A stretch of DNA of 7,702 nt. Source: Clostridiaceae bacterium (lineage in GTDB: Bacteria > Bacillota > Clostridia > Oscillospirales > Acutalibacteraceae). Made by a program: the position numbers and the translations under genes. The stretch is taken from contig JAEEHZ010000007.1 in assembly GCA_016281115.1 (NCBI GenBank), positions 1 to 7,702 of the forward strand. Reading direction: 5' to 3'. The notes beneath the pieces were generated by a model. It did no database searches, was not told the origin of the DNA, and saw only the letters and a list, made by a program, of their open reading frames with translations. Below, piece by piece: positions 4,601 to 7,702 of the stretch. Numbering within the stretch: position 1 is the stretch's first letter; the number at the start of each line of letters is the position of its first letter.

Positions 4601-6337
4601 TTACATAACCTCCGGTGCTTCAATATTGAACATATCAAGCACACCGGCTATAACTGTTTTGGTGCAATGGCACAGCATAAGGCGCGCGGCGGTAAGACCG
4701 CTGTCTTCGCCCTTTACTCTGCAAGCATTGTAAAAACGGTGAAAAAGCGTTGCCAAATGAGTAACATACTTTGTAATTATCGTCGGGTCTAAATTTTTTG
4801 CAGAGGTAATTATCTCTTCCTCAAACTTCGCCAAACAATCTACAAGTTCCTTTTCTTCGGGCTCGCAAAGCTTCATAAGCTCGTCATCTGTGCAGGGTCT
4901 GAGTTCAATTCCGCTGCTTTTGAGCGCTTTTATTATGCTGCAAATTCTCGCATGCGCATACTGAACATAATAAACCGGGTTTTGGGAATCTTCTTTTACC
5001 GCGATATCCATATCAAAATCCATTTGAGTGTTTGCCTCGCGCGTGTTGAACAAGAATCTTGCGCTGTCTATCGGAACTTCTTCAAGCAGATCTCCAAGCT
5101 GGATGACTTTTCCCGTGCGCTTGCTCATTCTTACAAGCTCACCGTTGCGCATAAGCCTTACAAGCTGCATAAGCACTATATGCAGGCGGCTGCTGTCGCA
5201 ACCTACGGAGTCCATTGCGCCTTTTAATCTTGCAACGTGTCCGTGGTGGTCTGCGCCCCAAATATCAATGCAGATATCAAATCCGCGTTTTTCAAACTTG
5301 TTGCGGTGATAAGCGATATCCGCCGCAAAATATGTGGGATTTCCGTTGTTTCTTACAAGCACGTCATCTTTTAATTCAAGCTTGTCTATATCCGCTTGTG
5401 ATTTACCCTCTGAAAGCAGTTTCTTTGTGAGGACTTCTTTATTCTTGTACCACACGGCTCCGTCCTGTTCGTAGGTAAGGCCTTTATCCTTCAGGATATC
5501 TATTATTTCGCTTACTTCGCCGTTGTTGTGAAGCTCGCTTTCAAAAAACCATTTGTCATAATGTATCTTGTATTTTGCCGTATCCGACTGCATTTTTGCT
5601 ATGTTAATGGGAAGGGCATACTCTACGAGAGCCTTTTTGCGTTCTTCTTCGGATACATTAATATATTTGTCTTTGTTTATCTCCGCAAAGGCTTTTGCAT
5701 GATCTGTTATATCTCCGCCCTGATAACCGTCCTCGGGAAATTCAACCGATCTGTCGAATATCTGCAAATATCTTGCGTTGAGAGAATTTGCGAATTTTTC
5801 TATTTGGTTTCCTGCGTCGTTTACGTAAAATTCGCGCCAAACGCTGTAACCTGCTTTGTCAAGCACACCCGAAAGGCAGTCGCCCAATGCGCCGCCTCTG
5901 GCGTTTCCCATATGCATCGGTCCCGTAGGGTTGGCGGAAATAAACTCTACCATTACCTTTTTTCCGCTGCCGTAGTCGGATGAGCCGTAATTTTTGCCGT
6001 CGCGTTCAATTTCCTTTAATACATCCGCATAATATTGCGGCTTCAAGAAAAAATTTAAAAATCCCGGACCTGCGATCTCACATTTCTCAATAAGAGTATT
6101 GTCAAAGCTTATGTTTTCTTTGATCGCCTGCGCTATTCTTATCGGCGCTGTTTTAAATGCGCCTGCAGAAGCCATTGCGGCGTTAGACGCAAAATCTCCG
6201 TGCGATTTATCGGCAGGGCGCTCAACTATAAACTGCGGTAATTGCGCGTCTGCAAGAAGATTCTTTTCCTGCGCCGCTTTTACGGCGTTATCTATGGCTG
6301 TTCTTATCTGCAAAACAGCTTTTTGTGAAGTGTACAT
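4601..6337 (-). CDS. argS: Arginyl-tRNA synthetase (class I)
   Basis: ArgRS charges tRNA-Arg with arginine using ATP, and needs the tRNA for the activation step. The 578 residues have the ArgRS-specific N-terminal domain (about 1-100, with KSHGDFASN at 44-52 and GPGFLNFFL at 90-98). The catalytic Rossmann fold carries SANPTGPMHMGNARGG (134-149), where HMGN (142-145) is the HIGH motif. GADHHGH (361-367) and MSKRTGK (404-410), the degenerate KMSKS loop, follow. The DALR anticodon-binding domain begins near NPVYYVQYAHAR (453-464). ArgRS enzymes often lack a canonical KMSKS, so both variants are compatible with activity. The ATG at 6337 is chosen because AAAGGAAG lies 9 nt upstream, inside the last codons of ywiB. 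Only 2 nt separate the ywiB stop from this start, which suggests translational coupling. Confidence 0.97.
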   Translation of the reverse strand: MYTSQKAVLQIRTAIDNAVKAAQEKNLLADAQLPQFIVERPADKSHGDFASNAAMASAGAFKTAPIRIAQAIKENISFDNTLIEKCEIAGPGFLNFFLKPQYYADVLKEIERDGKNYGSSDYGSGKKVMVEFISANPTGPMHMGNARGGALGDCLSGVLDKAGYSVWREFYVNDAGNQIEKFANSLNARYLQIFDRSVEFPEDGYQGGDITDHAKAFAEINKDKYINVSEEERKKALVEYALPINIAKMQSDTAKYKIHYDKWFFESELHNNGEVSEIIDILKDKGLTYEQDGAVWYKNKEVLTKKLLSEGKSQADIDKLELKDDVLVRNNGNPTYFAADIAYHRNKFEKRGFDICIDIWGADHHGHVARLKGAMDSVGCDSSRLHIVLMQLVRLMRNGELVRMSKRTGKVIQLGDLLEEVPIDSARFLFNTREANTQMDFDMDIAVKEDSQNPVYYVQYAHARICSIIKALKSSGIELRPCTDDELMKLCEPEEKELVDCLAKFEEEIITSAKNLDPTIITKYVTHLATLFHRFYNACRVKGEDSGLTAARLMLCHCTKTVIAGVLDMFNIEAPEVM

Positions 6338-6339
6338 TG

Positions 6340-6798
6340 TTATATACTTCCTTTCTCGGGCAGCTCGCCGCGCTGTGCGGTAAATTTAAAACAGACAAGT
6401 ATTTCGGCGTCGCTGTCAAGCTCTATTTTGTATTTCAGATTAATCTGTGTCAGCTCCGGGCTATCTTTAATTGACAGATCTAACGTATCTACGCTCAATA
6501 TCATTTTTCCTGCCGGGCTTGTATAGTCGCAAACTGTGGTCTCTCCCTTTTTAAAAACCATTTTTGCTTTTAAAAAGCCTTGTCTTATAAGCTCTATGCA
6601 ATCATCGGAAACAATTTTCAATATTTCTTTGTTTTCTCATTCCTCTGCGTCGTCGTAATAGACCGTGTAGCTTATATACGTTTTGCCGTTTCGCTTTGTT
6701 TTTGACGCAGGAACGCTTATTGATGTTATTTCTTCGTCGCCGAGCATTATCTGGCGGCTTTCAAGCGTTACAATACAATTATTGTTTATTTGGGGCAT
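6340..6798 (-). pseudogene. ywiB: YwiB-like DUF1934 protein, interrupted by an in-frame TGA
   Basis: YwiB/DUF1934 proteins are small beta-barrel proteins of unclear function, usually about 140 residues and often encoded directly before argS in Firmicutes. Here an ATG at 6798, with a GGGGAG site 6 nt upstream, opens a frame of 152 codons broken by one TGA at codon 54 (6639-6637). The N-part has NNCIVTLESRQ and the family-like NGKTYISYTVYYDD. After the stop, in the same frame, come KEILKIVSDDCIELIRQG, KMVFKKGETTVCDYTSPAG and a closing beta-strand region up to TAA at 6342-6340. There is no frameshift. The stop falls in a loop between strands where, from memory, relatives often have Gly, so a GGA-to-TGA change is possible. 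Explanations are a recent nonsense mutation, a read error or stop readthrough. The rest of the frame is intact and its end carries the argS ribosome binding site. Confidence 0.75.
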
Positions 6799-6823
6799 AT
6801 AACACTCCCCTTTTCGTTTTTGT

Positions 6824-7546
6824 TTACATATTATCCGTAATGTGCATTATTATACACAGCGCCGCCAACGGTGCGGTTTCCGTTCTTAAAATTCGATTAC
6901 CCAATGTGGCGCACTTAATGCTTTTTTCATTAAGGTATTCTACCTCTTTGTCATCAAATCCGCCCTCACTGCCCACAAACACACCGAGAGAATATGTGTT
7001 TTTGTCTATAAGCGAGCCTGTTTTTTCTCCGCCTTTTTCGTAATACACAATAGCTTTGTCAAGGCTTTGGGCGTATTGTGCAGCCTCATACAACGTCATA
7101 AGCGGTTTAACACACGGTATTATTCCCCTGCGGGACTGCATTGCGGCGTTCTTTGATATTTTCTGCCAGCGGGCTGTCTTTTTGGCGAGCGTTTTTTCAT
7201 CGGGGCGTGAAATGCACCTGTCGGTTATTATCGGCACTATCTCATAAACGCCGAGCTCTACCGCTTTTTGTATTACGGTATCCATTTTATCGCTTTTTAT
7301 CAGTGCCTGAAATAGAGTTACTTTTATATTCGGTTCGGCGGCGTTCTTGTTCACATCTTTGACCTTCACCTTGACCAAATCCGATGTTATTTCAATTATT
7401 TCACATTCATTGAAAAAGCCATCTGAAGTCGCAATGGTTATCATTTCACCGGGCTTCATTCTCAGCGAGCGTGAAATATGGTCAGCGTCTTCACCTGTAA
7501 TTGTGTGGTAAGTGCTGATCTTATCGGCAAAAAAGAGCGCTGACAT
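6824..7546 (-). CDS. rsmE: 16S rRNA m3U1498 methyltransferase RsmE
   Basis: RsmE uses S-adenosylmethionine to methylate N3 of U1498 of 16S rRNA in the assembled 30S subunit. The 240 residues show an N-terminal PUA-like domain (about 1-70) and a SPOUT methyltransferase domain with a trefoil knot. Visible motifs are ALIKSDKMD (81-89) with QKAVELGV (93-100), the DRCISR segment (109-114), and QSRRGIIP (137-144). The knot motifs that bind the cofactor are VGSEGGFDDKEV (191-202) and LGNRILRTETAPLAAL (215-230). The ATG at 7546 follows AAGGGG with a 7-nt gap. The gene starts 21 nt after the preceding frame ends and stops 25 nt before ywiB, so all are probably co-transcribed. Length and motifs are complete. 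Confidence 0.96.
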   Translation of the reverse strand: MSALFFADKISTYHTITGEDADHISRSLRMKPGEMITIATSDGFFNECEIIEITSDLVKVKVKDVNKNAAEPNIKVTLFQALIKSDKMDTVIQKAVELGVYEIVPIITDRCISRPDEKTLAKKTARWQKISKNAAMQSRRGIIPCVKPLMTLYEAAQYAQSLDKAIVYYEKGGEKTGSLIDKNTYSLGVFVGSEGGFDDKEVEYLNEKSIKCATLGNRILRTETAPLAALCIIMHITDNM

Positions 7547-7567
7547 AATTCTTCCCCTTAAAATAGA

Positions 7568-7702
7568 TTAATATATGAGTATCTGCGGCGAGCAGGATTT
7601 ATCAAGCCAGGATAATATTTCTTTTATATGGTCTTCGGACATTGCAACATCTCTTGATGTACATTCCGTTCCGCAGCAAAGAAATACGCCTGCGACGCTT
7701 CC
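7568..7702 (-). CDS. C-terminal end of an unrecognised gene (partial)
   Basis: A minus-strand frame enters at the window edge and stays open for 44 codons to a TAA at 7570-7568, 21 nt before the rsmE start. The tail begins GSVAGVFLCCGTECTSRDVA and ends with a short helix-like part, HIKEILSWLDKSC, then SPQILIY. It has four cysteines in 44 residues, three of them in CCxxxC. I do not recognise the family. It does not resemble the end of PrmA, the usual rsmE neighbour. The tight spacing and its orientation support a real operon member, but with the 5' part missing and other frames also partly open, this is moderate evidence. Confidence 0.5.
   Translation of the reverse strand, partial: GSVAGVFLCCGTECTSRDVAMSEDHIKEILSWLDKSCSPQILIY

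Noticed and set aside
5528..5983. Plus-strand 151-residue open frame opposite argS
   Set aside because: It lies wholly inside argS on the other strand, with Phe/Cys-rich composition typical of shadow translation and no promoter or ribosome binding site.
6340..6621. The second part of ywiB as an independent 93-residue gene starting at TTG 6621
   Set aside because: No ribosome binding site is seen before that TTG, and the same frame continues upstream through the TGA into matching family sequence with a good start and Shine-Dalgarno site.
6590..6645. Selenocysteine insertion at the ywiB TGA
   Set aside because: No convincing stable SECIS-like hairpin lies just downstream (the stretch is A/U-rich with only weak pairing), and I know of no catalytic Cys at this place in DUF1934.
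6340..6798. Genome-wide reassignment of TGA to an amino acid
   Set aside because: nusG ends at TGA exactly where NusG proteins end, with no other stop directly behind it, so TGA works as a stop.

Overview
The window looks like chromosomal housekeeping DNA from a low-to-mid GC Gram-positive bacterium, most likely an uncultured relative of the Clostridia (Oscillospirales/Ruminococcaceae-like). The basis is purine-rich AAGGAGG-type ribosome binding sites, the Firmicutes gene order rpmG-secE-nusG-rplK-rplA, a ywiB (DUF1934) gene directly before argS, and a UgtP/MGDG-synthase-like glycosyltransferase. Every supported gene lies on the minus strand, so transcription runs from high to low coordinates.

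Region A (7702 to about 4578) is a translation and RNA-modification cluster. It contains the 3' end of an unrecognised gene, then rsmE (16S rRNA m3U1498 methyltransferase), a ywiB-like gene and argS (arginyl-tRNA synthetase), and it closes with a strong intrinsic terminator right at the argS stop. The ywiB reading frame is interrupted by one in-frame TGA (codon 54, 6637-6639), with clear family-like sequence on both sides in the same frame.

Region B (4480 to 2432) holds a GT28-type glycolipid glycosyltransferase. It is followed by a 262-residue protein of unknown function that has its own near-consensus promoter, overlapping the stop codon of the glycosyltransferase gene.

Region C (about 2431 to 1) is the start of the classical transcription/translation operon: A-rich UP-like tract, consensus sigma-A promoter, structured leader, rpmG (L33), secE, nusG, a structured nusG-rplK spacer, rplK (L11), rplA (L1), and an intrinsic terminator that probably separates this unit from rplJ-rplL beyond the left edge. 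The nusG-rplK spacer carries a good candidate L1 autoregulatory operator (GUGGGAG...AACCAC around a stem), a mimic of the L1 site in 23S rRNA. Two small hairpins with identical UUAU loops precede it.

I see no mobile element, CRISPR array, tRNA, rRNA or obvious novel multi-gene system. The points most worth following up are the interrupted ywiB frame, the unknown 262-residue protein with its own strong promoter, and the RNA structures in the ribosomal operon.
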